In this document: one piece after another, positions 16,195 through 25,406 of the stretch
How the letters are laid out: each line of letters starts with the position of its first letter
Position numbering within the stretch: position 1 is the stretch's first letter
NCBI GenBank assembly: GCA_965246945.1
Contig: CBDFFW010000001.1
Coordinates: 868,001-932,000 of the forward strand
Length of the DNA: 64,000 bases
Source of the DNA: CBDFFW01 sp965246945
Lineage (GTDB): Bacteria; Pseudomonadota; Alphaproteobacteria; UBA11073
Direction of reading: 5' to 3'
Made by a program: the position numbers and the translations under genes
Notes under the pieces: model-generated
The model's database searches: none
Told to the model about the DNA's origin: nothing
What the model saw: only the letters and a program-made list of their open reading frames with translations

Positions 16195-17483
16195 AAATTC
16201 ACATCCAACCGCAGGCTTAACTCCAACGCATTATCAGCTTGCGGTGTGGCACCAGGGTTGATGATGTATTGCAGATCCGGTTGCACGGCAATGCCTGGGT
16301 AAACGCGGTCGCGATAATATAACTCAACGCCATATTCATTATGTTCGCTTGTATCACCGGCAATTTGCTGCGCATGGATATATTTATCGCTGATATGCGA
16401 TTGCGTGAAACCCAGACCGATTTCACTATCCACACGTTTGGGCAGCCAGCCATTGCCAGTCATCCCCAATTGATATGACCAATCGACCGCCTGAATATCA
16501 TCATCACTGGCACCCGCGCGGAAAAACGCGCCCAAGTTTTGCTTGGCTGCTTTGTTATGGTAAAACTGGTAACTGGAAACCAGATAAGCACCCTGGCTGT
16601 GGCGCTGCACGGGATTGCCACTGGTATCCACATCAATCAAATCATCGAATTTTTGAGTATAGCGCCAGCCGCCGACCGCCAGTTTATTGGGCATTACTTC
16701 GGGATTGTCTTGGGCAGCGGGGGTAATACCAGCTTCGGCAATCAAGATTTGCCCGCCATGAAAATTCAAACTTAAAGCTTGGTCATCGCGAATATGATAG
16801 GGGTCGCCATTAACGGCATTAAACGCGCCAAATTGCAGATATGAATTTTTGCTCGGGGAAATTTTCACGCGCGCGGCGGGTGCGGTGTAAGGAAAAGTGG
16901 AAGGGCCAGCGCCAGCCTTGCCGGTTTGCGCGAATTCCTGGCTCAGTTGGAAAGTGGGCCGCAGGAAATTAGCGGTCATATCCGTTTGTTCAAATTCGGC
17001 ATTGATATCCCGTATGCCGAGCAAAATGGCCAAATGATCGTCAAAAAAATGTTGCTCATCCCACAATTCCAATAATTTAAATTGATTGGTAAAGGGTTCG
17101 TTGCCATTAATGCCATCAATGCTGCCTACGCGTGAATTGGGATGACCGCCATTGTTATTCACAAAATAGATCACAGCATTATTGCCGTGCCAACCGGCCA
17201 GTTTCTCATTATCCAGCGCCAGTTTCATATCCAGATTATCAAGATAATTGCCGCCGCGCGAAAGGCCGCCGGCCACATTATTCATCAGATCGCCTTTGTA
17301 TTCGAGCGTAACATCCACCCCGTGGTCTGCCAATGTGCCGCGTAGGCCGGACATATCATTTAGCAAACGGTCCTGATACGGATCGGTGTTTTCTTCCGCA
17401 GCAAAGGCGGACGTATTGAATAAAAGGGCCGCAAAAATGAAACAGAGGATATGGTGAAATCGTGGCAACATGGTTAATATCAT
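16191..17483 (-). CDS. OprB-family carbohydrate porin
   Basis: A 430-residue outer-membrane protein with a signal peptide ending AFA (about residue 28) and a C-terminal LELSLRLDVNF ending in the Phe typical of beta-barrels. VDVTLEYKGDLMNNVAGG, NNAVIYFVNNNGGHPN and LLELWDEQHFF match the OprB carbohydrate-selective porin family. It probably mediates sugar uptake. The next in-frame ATG (17471) gives an equally good signal peptide, so the start is uncertain. Confidence 0.85.
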   Translation of the reverse strand: MILTMLPRFHHILCFIFAALLFNTSAFAAEENTDPYQDRLLNDMSGLRGTLADHGVDVTLEYKGDLMNNVAGGLSRGGNYLDNLDMKLALDNEKLAGWHGNNAVIYFVNNNGGHPNSRVGSIDGINGNEPFTNQFKLLELWDEQHFFDDHLAILLGIRDINAEFEQTDMTANFLRPTFQLSQEFAQTGKAGAGPSTFPYTAPAARVKISPSKNSYLQFGAFNAVNGDPYHIRDDQALSLNFHGGQILIAEAGITPAAQDNPEVMPNKLAVGGWRYTQKFDDLIDVDTSGNPVQRHSQGAYLVSSYQFYHNKAAKQNLGAFFRAGASDDDIQAVDWSYQLGMTGNGWLPKRVDSEIGLGFTQSHISDKYIHAQQIAGDTSEHNEYGVELYYRDRVYPGIAVQPDLQYIINPGATPQADNALELSLRLDVNF

Positions 17484-17569
17484 TCAAAGCAAAAATAAAA
17501 CACCATGTAAATAGCAAATGTTATATTATAACAAATTAGTTTTTAATGTCGTCGCTTAACAATCTTTGG

Positions 17570-17983
17570 CTATTCAAAAATAACGCGGATGTTATTGCGC
17601 ACTGCTTTAGAATAGGGACAAATTTGTTGGGCAGCGTGCACCAGTTCTGTAGTAGCTAATTTGGCAAGATTGGGAATTTTTACATTTAGTTTCACCGATA
17701 AATGAAAGCCGTCAGTTTCTGTTTTATGCAGGGTGACATGCGCGTTTACTTCAGGTTCAAGAATAATTTGCTGGCGTTGCTCGGCAATTTCCTTGATCGC
17801 GCTGCCAAAGCAAGTGGCATAAGCCATGGCGAATAACTGTTCAGGATTGCTGGTATTGGCTTGTTCTGCATCGCCCAAGGCGCGTGGACGCGATAGCTTA
17901 ATGTTTAAAACACCATCGGCTGTTCGTACATCGCCATCACGGCCATTATTAGCGGTTGCATGGCTGGTATAAAGTTCTGACAT
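17570..17983 (-). CDS. Ohr/OsmC organic hydroperoxide reductase, copy 1
   Basis: A 137-residue Ohr-type protein with both redox cysteines: YATCFGSA (about 60) and ICPYSKAVRNNI (about 124). These thiol peroxidases reduce organic hydroperoxides with lipoyl-protein electrons. The ATG at 17983 is used; the codon before it is TTG. The next gene upstream is a second copy and a third lies at 20.7 kb; the three are clearly diverged. Confidence 0.88.
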   Translation of the reverse strand: MSELYTSHATANNGRDGDVRTADGVLNIKLSRPRALGDAEQANTSNPEQLFAMAYATCFGSAIKEIAEQRQQIILEPEVNAHVTLHKTETDGFHLSVKLNVKIPNLAKLATTELVHAAQQICPYSKAVRNNIRVIFE

Positions 17984-18041
17984 CAAACCAATATAATGAT
18001 CAATCGTTATTAAAAAGTTAACAACCCATGGTTGTTTTCAA

Positions 18042-18458
18042 TTAACTAAAGGTGACGCGGATATTGTTTGAAACGGCTTTGGAATAAGGGCAAATGGCTT
18101 GGGCGGCTTGCACCAGTTCATGTTTTTCCAGCCGCGATAAATCGCCGATTTTGACATCCAGTTTTACGGTTAAGAAAAAATCATCTTCTTCCGAATAGTT
18201 TAGACCAACTTGGGCGGTGACTTGCGGGTCTGGAATGTTACGGTTTTCGCGGCGGGCTATTTCTTTGATGGAGTCGCCAAAACAGGTGGCATAGGCCAGG
18301 GCAAACAATTCTTCTGGATTGGTGGTACCTGGCTGAGCTTCAACGCCGCTCAAACCTTTGGGTTTACACATGGGTAGGTTCAAGTTGCCGTGTGTATTGG
18401 TGGCATAGCCATCGCGGCCATTCACAGATAATGCTTCGGTGACATATAAAACTGACAT
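18042..18458 (-). CDS. Ohr/OsmC organic hydroperoxide reductase, copy 2
   Basis: A 138-residue Ohr-type protein with YATCFGDS and ICPYSKAVSNNI cysteine motifs. MSVLYVTEALSVNGRDGYA is the usual N-terminus. It lies 58 bases upstream of copy 1 on the same strand. Sequence divergence between copies suggests older paralogues with different substrates or control, not a recent duplication. Confidence 0.88.
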   Translation of the reverse strand: MSVLYVTEALSVNGRDGYATNTHGNLNLPMCKPKGLSGVEAQPGTTNPEELFALAYATCFGDSIKEIARRENRNIPDPQVTAQVGLNYSEEDDFFLTVKLDVKIGDLSRLEKHELVQAAQAICPYSKAVSNNIRVTFS

Positions 18459-18516
18459 GGTATTGCTCGAATACCATCGTATGCCTGCAATCTTTAACAG
18501 AAAGTTACCATTTGAA

Positions 18517-19107
18517 TTAATTTTTTTGTAATTGCTGGATGAAATATTGGTGAAGCCGTAACTCGCCCAATTGTTCGGGGTGGAAAGCGGCGCTGAGGTG
18601 ACGACCTTGCTGGGCTAGGACAATGCCTTGCGGAACGCTAGCCAAAATATCTACTTGCGGCGCTGCCTGGGTAATAATGGGTGCACGGATAAAAATTGTG
18701 TGCAGCATGGGCTCATTAATGGCGGGAATATTCAAAGTGGTTTCAAATGAATCCAGCTGGCGGCCAAAGGCATTGCGGCGCACGGTGATATTCATCAAGC
18801 CAAGGCGAAATTGGTCGCTGCCTTCAATATTTTTAGCTAGCAAAATCATACCCGCGCAGGTGCCAAATACGCCCAAACCTTGTTGTGCCTGTTCCTGAAT
18901 GGCTTCAGCAATGCCCCAACGAACCATCAATTTGCCCATGGCGGTGCTTTCCCCGCCAGGAATAATTAACCCATCTAAATCTTTAATCGCTTCTGGCGTG
19001 CGCACGGGCAGGGCAATGACATCATCCAACTGCGTTAAAATATTTGAATGTTGTATCACATTCCCTTGCAGCGCAAGAATTCCAATTCGTATTAGTCTAC
19101 CAACCAT
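18517..19107 (-). CDS. pdxT: Pyridoxal 5'-phosphate synthase glutaminase subunit
   Basis: A 196-residue class I-like glutamine amidotransferase: IGILALQGNVIQH, GLIIPGGEST, nucleophile Cys in FGTCAGMILLAK, and the His/Glu pair in AFHPEQLGE. It supplies ammonia to PdxS for de novo PLP synthesis. It starts one base after the higA stop codon and is separated from pdxS by the whole higBA module, so it is probably co-transcribed with the antitoxin. Confidence 0.93.
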   Translation of the reverse strand: MVGRLIRIGILALQGNVIQHSNILTQLDDVIALPVRTPEAIKDLDGLIIPGGESTAMGKLMVRWGIAEAIQEQAQQGLGVFGTCAGMILLAKNIEGSDQFRLGLMNITVRRNAFGRQLDSFETTLNIPAINEPMLHTIFIRAPIITQAAPQVDILASVPQGIVLAQQGRHLSAAFHPEQLGELRLHQYFIQQLQKN

Positions 19108-19108
19108 A

Positions 19109-19414
19109 TTATTGCTGCGTTGAAATTTGGGTTACTTTGGGCATGCGTGCGATATTTTTAAAAACAGTTTTATCGGTAATGTTTAAATCATAATGGTTTT
19201 GTAGATTAAGCCAAAATTGCGGACCGGTTTCAAAAAAATGGCCGAGCCGCAATGCAGTATCTAAAGTAATTGTCCGTTCACCACGCACAATTTGATTGAG
19301 GCGACTGCGCGGAATGGCCATGGCTGCAGCCGCCGCACTAACCGATAAGCCAAAACCATCTAGAAATTCACGTTTTAAAATACTGCCAGGTGGGGAAAAA
19401 TGTGTTTTGCTCAT
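19109..19414 (-). CDS. higA: HigA-type antitoxin
   Basis: A 101-residue XRE-family HTH protein: PGSILKREFLDGFGLSVSAA, PRSRLNQIVRGERTITLDTA, and FFETGPQFWLNLQNHYDL are characteristic of HigA/VapI antitoxins. AGGAG precedes the ATG. In HigBA modules the toxin gene comes first and the antitoxin represses the operon, as the operator at 19715-19733 suggests here. Confidence 0.9.
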   Translation of the reverse strand: MSKTHFSPPGSILKREFLDGFGLSVSAAAAAMAIPRSRLNQIVRGERTITLDTALRLGHFFETGPQFWLNLQNHYDLNITDKTVFKNIARMPKVTQISTQQ

Positions 19415-19425
19415 TATATTCTCCT

Positions 19426-19707
19426 TTAATGATAATCTACAATCGCCACATCATAGGCATCTTCGCCAATAAAGCGGAATACTAACCGCCATTGTTGGTT
19501 GATGCGAATGCTCCAAAAGCCTAAGCGGTCACCATGCAATTGTTCTAACCGATTGCCTGGCGGAATGCGGAGAATTTCGGAATTATTGGCAGCATTTAGT
19601 GTTTGCAACTTATCCAAAGCGCGTTGCCGCAAATTGGGTGGTAAATATTTAATTTTGCCAGTTTCCCAAAATTCTGCCGTGCGTTTATCCGCAAAGCTTT
19701 TGATCAT
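19426..19707 (-). CDS. higB: HigB-type toxin
   Basis: A 93-residue RelE-superfamily toxin: IKSFADKRTAEFWETGK, then PPNLRQRALDKLQTLNAA, PPGNRLEQLHGDRLGFWSIR and WRLVFRF...VAIVDYH. HigB toxins are ribosome-dependent mRNA interferases. It starts at the ATG at 19707, 11 bases after a perfect promoter-operator. Both toxin and antitoxin look intact. Confidence 0.9.
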   Translation of the reverse strand: MIKSFADKRTAEFWETGKIKYLPPNLRQRALDKLQTLNAANNSEILRIPPGNRLEQLHGDRLGFWSIRINQQWRLVFRFIGEDAYDVAIVDYH

Positions 19708-19712
19708 CAATA

Positions 19713-19741
19713 ATTGTAACGTCTTTCGTTACAACAAGCAA
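19713..19741 (-). promoter_or_regulatory. higBA promoter with overlapping operator
   Basis: On the minus strand: TTGCTT (19736-19741), 17-base spacer, TACAAT (19713-19718). A perfect 7-bp inverted repeat TGTAACG-TCTTT-CGTTACA (19715-19733) covers the spacer and -10 element, as expected for HigA repression. Confidence 0.75.
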
Positions 19742-19750
19742 GTAAACTAT

Positions 19751-20644
19751 TTACCACCCACGGACGGCAAATAATTCGCTTTCCGGCAATTTGCGCACAT
19801 CCAATCCTGGCATGGCATCGCCGAGGCCGGTAGAGATTTTGGCGAGCATATCGGGGTTATCAAAATAAGTGCAGGCATCGACAGTGGCTTTAGCCATGCG
19901 GGCCGGGTCGGATGATTTAAAAATACCGCTGCCCACGAAAACCGCTTCCGCGCCCAATTGGCGCATTAATGCTGCATCGGCCGGAGTGGCTATACCACCG
20001 GCGGAAAAATTGGGGACGGGCAATTTGCCGGTTTCATGGATTTGTAAAACGAGATGATAGGGGGCACCTAAATTTTTAGCTTCAGTCATCAACTGTTCGC
20101 GCGATAAACCTTTAATCCGTTGAATACCGTCAACCAAGGTGCGCATATGCCGGACAGCTTCGACAATATTACCGGAACCGGCTTCACCCTTGGTACGGAT
20201 CATCGCCGCGCCTTCGCCAATCCGGCGTAGGGCTTCGCCCAGATCTTTGGCACCGCAGACAAACGGCACGTTAAATGCTGCTTTATCAACATGGTATAAA
20301 TCATCGGCAGGGGTCAGCACTTCGCTTTCATCGATAAAATCGACACCAAGCGCTTGCAGAATCTGTGCTTCAGCCAGATGGCCGATACGGCATTTGGCCA
20401 TCACTGGGATGGTCACTGCGGCCATGATTTCCTGAATCATTTTGGGATCAGACATGCGGGCCACGCCGCCATCGCGCCGGATATCGGAGGGGACGCGTTC
20501 TAGCGCCATCACGGCCACGGCACCGGCATCTTCCGCAATCTTCGCCTGTTTAGCGTCAATCACATCCATAATTACGCCGCTGCGCAGCATTTCCGCCAGG
20601 CCAACCTTGGCCTGCCAGGTTGATTTTTCGACAACTTGTCCCAT
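19751..20644 (-). CDS. pdxS: Pyridoxal 5'-phosphate synthase lyase subunit
   Basis: A 297-residue protein with the highly conserved PdxS sequence: GVIMDVIDAKQAKIAEDAGA, VMALERVPSDIRRDGGVARM, VMAKCRIGHLAEAQIL, DFIDESEVLTPADD and FSAGGIATPADAALMRQLGA. It forms PLP from ribose 5-phosphate, glyceraldehyde 3-phosphate and ammonia with PdxT. It is 44 bases upstream of higB. The dedicated higBA promoter begins within 10 bases of its stop. Confidence 0.96.
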   Translation of the reverse strand: MGQVVEKSTWQAKVGLAEMLRSGVIMDVIDAKQAKIAEDAGAVAVMALERVPSDIRRDGGVARMSDPKMIQEIMAAVTIPVMAKCRIGHLAEAQILQALGVDFIDESEVLTPADDLYHVDKAAFNVPFVCGAKDLGEALRRIGEGAAMIRTKGEAGSGNIVEAVRHMRTLVDGIQRIKGLSREQLMTEAKNLGAPYHLVLQIHETGKLPVPNFSAGGIATPADAALMRQLGAEAVFVGSGIFKSSDPARMAKATVDACTYFDNPDMLAKISTGLGDAMPGLDVRKLPESELFAVRGW

Positions 20645-20696
20645 GGCGCTATTTTAAGCAGCGCCATTTAAAACAGCCAGTTTTATGTGCTTTCTC

Positions 20697-21110
20697 TTAG
20701 GCGAAAGTTACGTTTACATTGCCGCGGATGGCTTTGGAATAGGGGCAAACTTGATCGGCTGCTTTCACCAATTCATCGGTTTGCGTCTTGTCCAAACCTT
20801 CAATCACCACCTCTAATTTCACTTCCAAATAAAAGCCGGTGGCTTCTTCTTTGCCGAAACCGACATGGGCGGTGACCTGGGGATCGGCAATTTTCAGGCC
20901 TTTGCTTTTTGCCACCGCGCCTACTGCGCCGCCAAAACACGCGCTGTAACCCATGGCGAAAAGTTGTTCGGGATTGGTGGCACCGGTTTTGCCTTCGCCG
21001 CCCATTTCTTTCGGGGTGCTTAAATCAACTTTAAGTGTGCTATCAGAAGTTTCTGAATGGCCATTGCGGCCAGCTTTGGTAGTGGCGTGGGCAGTATATA
21101 AAATAGACAT
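20697..21110 (-). CDS. Ohr/OsmC organic hydroperoxide reductase, copy 3
   Basis: A 137-residue Ohr-type protein with FAMGYSACFGGA and VCPYSKAIRGNV carrying the two cysteines. GRNGHSETSDSTLKVDLS is the Ohr-like N-terminal loop. Separated from the other two copies by the pdx-hig block and located next to an efflux operon. Its cysteine motif (SACFGG) is closer to classical Ohr than that of the other two. Confidence 0.88.
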   Translation of the reverse strand: MSILYTAHATTKAGRNGHSETSDSTLKVDLSTPKEMGGEGKTGATNPEQLFAMGYSACFGGAVGAVAKSKGLKIADPQVTAHVGFGKEEATGFYLEVKLEVVIEGLDKTQTDELVKAADQVCPYSKAIRGNVNVTFA

Positions 21111-21164
21111 GTTATTTCTCCTGAATTTAATTTATGGCGTGATATGCAAAAAGCCAGCGTAAAA

Positions 21165-22757
21165 TTAATGCGCAGCCCCTGGTGCAACCTTTTGACGCGG
21201 ATTATTTTTCGGCATCAGCAGAGCAATGAAAGTTAAAATCAGCATAATAGTTGCAAGCAAAAGGTAAGCATCCATATAGGCTAACAACGTTGCTTGTTCA
21301 ATTAACCCGCGGTAAACCTGGCCAAGGGCAGTTTGCGTTGCGCTTAACATATCGTTGCCTTGGGTTGTTAGATAACGCGTGATGTGTCCAACATAATGCC
21401 GGTAGTTAGACGCGGTGGGCGATAGATGGGCGGCCAAAGTGTTTTGGTGCATTTGGCTGTGCCGTGAAACATAACTAATAATAATCGCAATCCCAACACT
21501 CCCGCCCAAATTACGGGCCAGCGCATAAAGTGCCGAAGCCTTGTTACTTTTTTCCTTCGGAATGCTGATAAAAGCCAAGGTGCTGATGGGGATGAACAAA
21601 AAGGGCAGGCCCAATGTTTGGGTAATCCGCATCCACACAAAGGTGTTATAATCCGTTTGCGGGGTGAAAAAATAAGTGTGGAACATGCCAAAAGCGCAAA
21701 GGCCCATGCCCAAGGCCACCAGATAACGCGCTTGAAAACGGCCAACTAATTTACCGGCCACGGGCATAAGGAATATGACCGCTAAACCACCAGGCGAAAT
21801 TACCAAGCCGGCCAAAGTGGCATCGTAACCAAACCAGCTTTGCAGCATAATCGGCAGCAACGCGCTGCTGCCATAAAGCACAAAACCGGTGAAAAAAATC
21901 ATCACACAGGCCAAGCCAAAACTGCGCGATTTTAACAAGCGCAAATCCACGATGGGATCAACCTGATGCAGTAACCAAATAATCGCACTAATAATGCAGC
22001 ACGCGCTGATCAAGGCAAAGGTGACAATCATCGGGCTGGTAAACCAGTCTTCTTGCTGGCCCTTATCGAGCACAATTTGCAAACAGCCAAGGCCGATAAT
22101 GATTAACGCCAGGCCAGTATAATCAATGCTTTTAAAGCCGGTGGCTTTGGCATGCGGCGGATCGACCAGCAGGCGGTTGACCAAATATATGGCAATCATA
22201 CCCACCGGAATATTGATGAAGAAAATCCAGCGCCAGCTGTAATTATCGGTTAAAAAACCGCCCAAGGTTGGCCCCAAAATCGGTGCGACAATCATCGTGA
22301 TACCCGTGATGCCAAAGGCGGCACCCCGTTGATGCGGCGGAAAAGCATCCAAAATAATGGCCTGCTGGCTGGGTTGCAGACCGCCGCCAGCAAGACCTTG
22401 CAGAATGCGGAAAAAAATAAGCATACCCAGCGAAGTTGAAGCACCGCAGGCGAATGAGGCGAGTGTGAAACAGGCAATACAGCCCATAAAAAACCGTTTG
22501 CGCCCCAACGCATTCGATAACCAGCCTGACAGCGGCAGCACAATCCCATTGGCGACAAGATAGGAGGTTAGCACCCAGGTGCTTTCATCGGCGGAGGCGC
22601 CCAGCGTGCCGGCGATATGCGATAAAGACACGTTGGTGATGGTGGTATCCAGCACCTCCATAAACACCGCAATGGTCACCACAATGGCCACTAACCAGGG
22701 GCTAACCCCGGTGGGCACAGCGGGGTTAGCCATCTGAATCGTGTTATTATCTGCCAT
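21165..22757 (-). CDS. emrB: EmrB/QacA-type MFS multidrug exporter
   Basis: A 530-residue DHA2-family transporter with about 14 membrane spans. VTIAVFMEVLDTTITNVSLS with the D-T-T-I motif in helix 1, GWLSNALGRKRFF between helices 2 and 3, and GGGLQPSQQAIILDAFP are family hallmarks. It exports hydrophobic compounds across the inner membrane in complex with the HlyD-type adaptor encoded 2 bases upstream. Confidence 0.93.
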   Translation of the reverse strand: MADNNTIQMANPAVPTGVSPWLVAIVVTIAVFMEVLDTTITNVSLSHIAGTLGASADESTWVLTSYLVANGIVLPLSGWLSNALGRKRFFMGCIACFTLASFACGASTSLGMLIFFRILQGLAGGGLQPSQQAIILDAFPPHQRGAAFGITGITMIVAPILGPTLGGFLTDNYSWRWIFFINIPVGMIAIYLVNRLLVDPPHAKATGFKSIDYTGLALIIIGLGCLQIVLDKGQQEDWFTSPMIVTFALISACCIISAIIWLLHQVDPIVDLRLLKSRSFGLACVMIFFTGFVLYGSSALLPIMLQSWFGYDATLAGLVISPGGLAVIFLMPVAGKLVGRFQARYLVALGMGLCAFGMFHTYFFTPQTDYNTFVWMRITQTLGLPFLFIPISTLAFISIPKEKSNKASALYALARNLGGSVGIAIIISYVSRHSQMHQNTLAAHLSPTASNYRHYVGHITRYLTTQGNDMLSATQTALGQVYRGLIEQATLLAYMDAYLLLATIMLILTFIALLMPKNNPRQKVAPGAAH

Positions 22758-22759
22758 AT

Positions 22760-23884
22760 TTATTCAGCAGTCATCACCGTAGGAACGACGGACATGCCTG
22801 GGCCAATCGGCAGTTTTTCGTCGGGCACATGGTCCAGCACAATTTTAACGGGCACACGCTGGACAATTTTGACGAAATTGCCAGTCGCATTTTCAGCTGG
22901 AAATAATGAAAATCGCGCACCGGTGCCCGCCTGAATGCTATCGACCTTGCCGGTAAACTTACGATCGGGAAAGGCATCGACTTTAACTTCCACGCGCTGG
23001 CCCACGCGCATATGGGTTAATTGGGTTTCTTTAAAATTGGCGATAATCCAGGGATCATTGCTGACAACCGAAAATAGTGGCTGGCCGACCTGCAAGTAAT
23101 CGCCTTGTTCAACCCCTTTATTGGTGATGCGGCCCGCGATCGGCGTGGCAATTTTAGTATAAGCCAAGTTTTGATTGGCGGAAGCTAAATTATTATTAGC
23201 CAGGCTGATCTGTGCTTGCGCTTCATTGGTGTTAGCCGTTGCGGCAGCGACTGTTTGCGGGGCGGTTTGTGCGGTTTGCAGCTTGGCTTGCACATCCCGT
23301 AAATTGGCCGCGGCAGATTTTTCTTCAGCAATCGCGGCATCCACATCGACCTGATTGCGTGCGGCAGCTGATAAACTTTGTTGGCGTTTTAATTCCAATT
23401 GGGCGTGGCGTAAAACTGCCTGGGCAGCTGCCACCTGCGACTGTGCGGAAGAAACTTGGGATGGGGCTGACACCTTAGTGGTGCTGAGATTTTGTGAACT
23501 GGCTTCATAGCGGGATTTAGCCACTTCAACCAGCATGCCGGCTTTTTCTTGTGCCAATAAATAATCGGCCGGATCAATTTCCACCAGTAATTCACCTTCC
23601 GCAACTTGCTGGTTGTCATCAATATGCAGTGCTTTTAAGTAACCCGCGACTTTCGGACTAATGGTCACCACAGTCGCTTCCACAGCCGCATCATCGGTGC
23701 TTTCTTGGCCGCGATGCAGAAACCAATAAACGCCGACAGCTATCAGAATAACTGTAACCGCAATAAAGATGCGGATGAACACAGCATTTTTAGGCTTTGG
23801 CTTTAGCTGCGGTGTATTGGCGAGGGCATCAAGCGGATCGGTCGGCATTTCTAAACTACTCAGTTTAGTATATGCTGAGGCCAT
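22760..23884 (-). CDS. emrA: EmrA-type membrane-fusion adaptor
   Basis: A 374-residue HlyD-family protein: one N-terminal membrane span (FIRIFIAVTVILIAVGVYWF), a lipoyl-like half (VSPKVAGYLKALHIDDNQQV), an Ala/Gln-rich coiled coil near 110-215 and a beta-barrel (PIAGRITNKGVEQGDYLQVG). It bridges the MFS pump to an outer-membrane channel, which is not encoded here. ATG at 23884 chosen over a TTG two codons upstream. Confidence 0.92.
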   Translation of the reverse strand: MASAYTKLSSLEMPTDPLDALANTPQLKPKPKNAVFIRIFIAVTVILIAVGVYWFLHRGQESTDDAAVEATVVTISPKVAGYLKALHIDDNQQVAEGELLVEIDPADYLLAQEKAGMLVEVAKSRYEASSQNLSTTKVSAPSQVSSAQSQVAAAQAVLRHAQLELKRQQSLSAAARNQVDVDAAIAEEKSAAANLRDVQAKLQTAQTAPQTVAAATANTNEAQAQISLANNNLASANQNLAYTKIATPIAGRITNKGVEQGDYLQVGQPLFSVVSNDPWIIANFKETQLTHMRVGQRVEVKVDAFPDRKFTGKVDSIQAGTGARFSLFPAENATGNFVKIVQRVPVKIVLDHVPDEKLPIGPGMSVVPTVMTAE

Positions 23885-23903
23885 TGACAAAACAATGGTA
23901 AAA

Positions 23904-23930
23904 TAAAAAAAGGAAGGCTGCAGCCTCCCT
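23904..23930 (-). terminator. Rho-independent terminator of amtB
   Basis: On the minus strand, AGGGAGGCTGCAGCCTTCCT forms a near-perfect stem and is followed by TTTTTTATTTT. It lies 21 bases past the amtB stop and before the emrA start. Confidence 0.8.
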
Positions 23931-23950
23931 TAAAAAGGAGTCTGTGATAA

Positions 23951-25294
23951 TTACAACACGCGTTCGCCGTGTAAATATTCATCTAAACCTTGCTCTTCTA
24001 CCTCTTTTGGCACGCGCAGGCCGAGGGTCATATCGACTGCCTTTAAAATAATGAAAGAGCCAACGCCTGACCAAGCCAAAGTTTGCAATAAGCCAAGGAT
24101 TTGTACCCAAACTTGATGCCAGTTACCTTCAATCGCTCCGGCAGTGCCGCCAATCGCTTTTTCGGCAAATACGCCAGTGAGAATGGCGCCGACAAAGCCG
24201 CCAATGCCATGCACGCCAACGACATCCAGTGAATCGTCATAACCTACAATATGTTTCAGATGGTTGGAGCCAAAATAGCAAACCACCGCAGCAATCGCCC
24301 CTACAGCAATGCTGCCCATTGGGCTGACATAACCCGCCGCTGGCGTAATCGCCACTAAACCGGAAACGACACCGCAGGCAAAACCGGTCGCCGATGGTTT
24401 GCCCTTAGCCACCCATTCAACAGTCATCCACGCGAAAGCAGCAGCAGCGGCGGCAATTTGGGTAACCAGCATCGCCATGCCGGCGGTGGTTGTTGCGCCC
24501 AGGGCTGAGCCTGCATTGAAGCCAAACCAGCCGAACCATAGCAAGCCAACACCCAATAACATGATGAGCAAATTATATGCGGCAAAATCTGGATTATGGA
24601 TATCGGGGCGGTAACCAACTCTTGGCCCCAGCATCAGTGCGGCCACTAAGCCGGCCATACCAGCATTTACGTGGACGACTGCGCCGCCGGCATAATCCAA
24701 TACGCCTAAATCAGCCAAATTACCGCCGCCCCATACTTGGTGCGCAATTGGGAAATAAACTAACACGGCCCAGAAAGCCATAAATAGCAAGACGGCTGAA
24801 AATTTCATGCGGTCAGCAAAAGCGCCGACAATCAAGGCCGGCGTGATAATCGCAAATGACATCTGGAATAGGCAGAAAACCGTTTCCGGAATGGTATCTT
24901 TGCCATGGATTGAGGTCGGCGTGACAGTTCTTAAAAAAGATTTACTGAAACCGCCAATGAGATGGTTTAAACCATCTGGCCCCGAGGTGAAAACCAATGA
25001 ATAACCGCAAATCACCCAAAGCAAGCAAACCAAGCTGGCCGCTGCCATCACCTGCATGGTGATCGATAGCATGTTGTTTTTACGCACCAGCCCCGAATAA
25101 AACATCGCCAAGCCCGGGCAGGTCATCATGATGACGAGCGCTGCAGAGATCATCACCCAAACGGTATCGGCTTTATCAATTACGGGTGTTAGTGTGGTAT
25201 CGGCCAAGGCGGGATGGCAAATTGCTATAATCGCCAACAGAGCAAAGGCAAATTTGCCGCACTGCTTCAAACCGGCTAAAATACTTTGTTGCAT
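23951..25294 (-). CDS. amtB: AmtB ammonium transporter
   Basis: A 447-residue protein with a cleavable signal peptide (ending ALA, about residue 31) and the Amt fold: DTVWVMISAALVIMMTCPGLAMFYSGLVRKNN, DYAGGAVVHVNAGMAGL and GVHGIGGFVGAILTGVFA, including the twin-His region. It transports ammonium across the inner membrane. The usual glnK partner is not adjacent; a terminator follows directly. Confidence 0.95.
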   Translation of the reverse strand: MQQSILAGLKQCGKFAFALLAIIAICHPALADTTLTPVIDKADTVWVMISAALVIMMTCPGLAMFYSGLVRKNNMLSITMQVMAAASLVCLLWVICGYSLVFTSGPDGLNHLIGGFSKSFLRTVTPTSIHGKDTIPETVFCLFQMSFAIITPALIVGAFADRMKFSAVLLFMAFWAVLVYFPIAHQVWGGGNLADLGVLDYAGGAVVHVNAGMAGLVAALMLGPRVGYRPDIHNPDFAAYNLLIMLLGVGLLWFGWFGFNAGSALGATTTAGMAMLVTQIAAAAAAFAWMTVEWVAKGKPSATGFACGVVSGLVAITPAAGYVSPMGSIAVGAIAAVVCYFGSNHLKHIVGYDDSLDVVGVHGIGGFVGAILTGVFAEKAIGGTAGAIEGNWHQVWVQILGLLQTLAWSGVGSFIILKAVDMTLGLRVPKEVEEQGLDEYLHGERVL

Positions 25295-25406
25295 GTTAAT
25301 CCTTTAATACGCATTGCACATGCCTGAAAATAGACTTTTCGTCAAGCGGTCCTAATGACAAATATTATGCTTGGCAGCTTGCTTCGCATCAAATAGGTTA
25401 GCGGCC

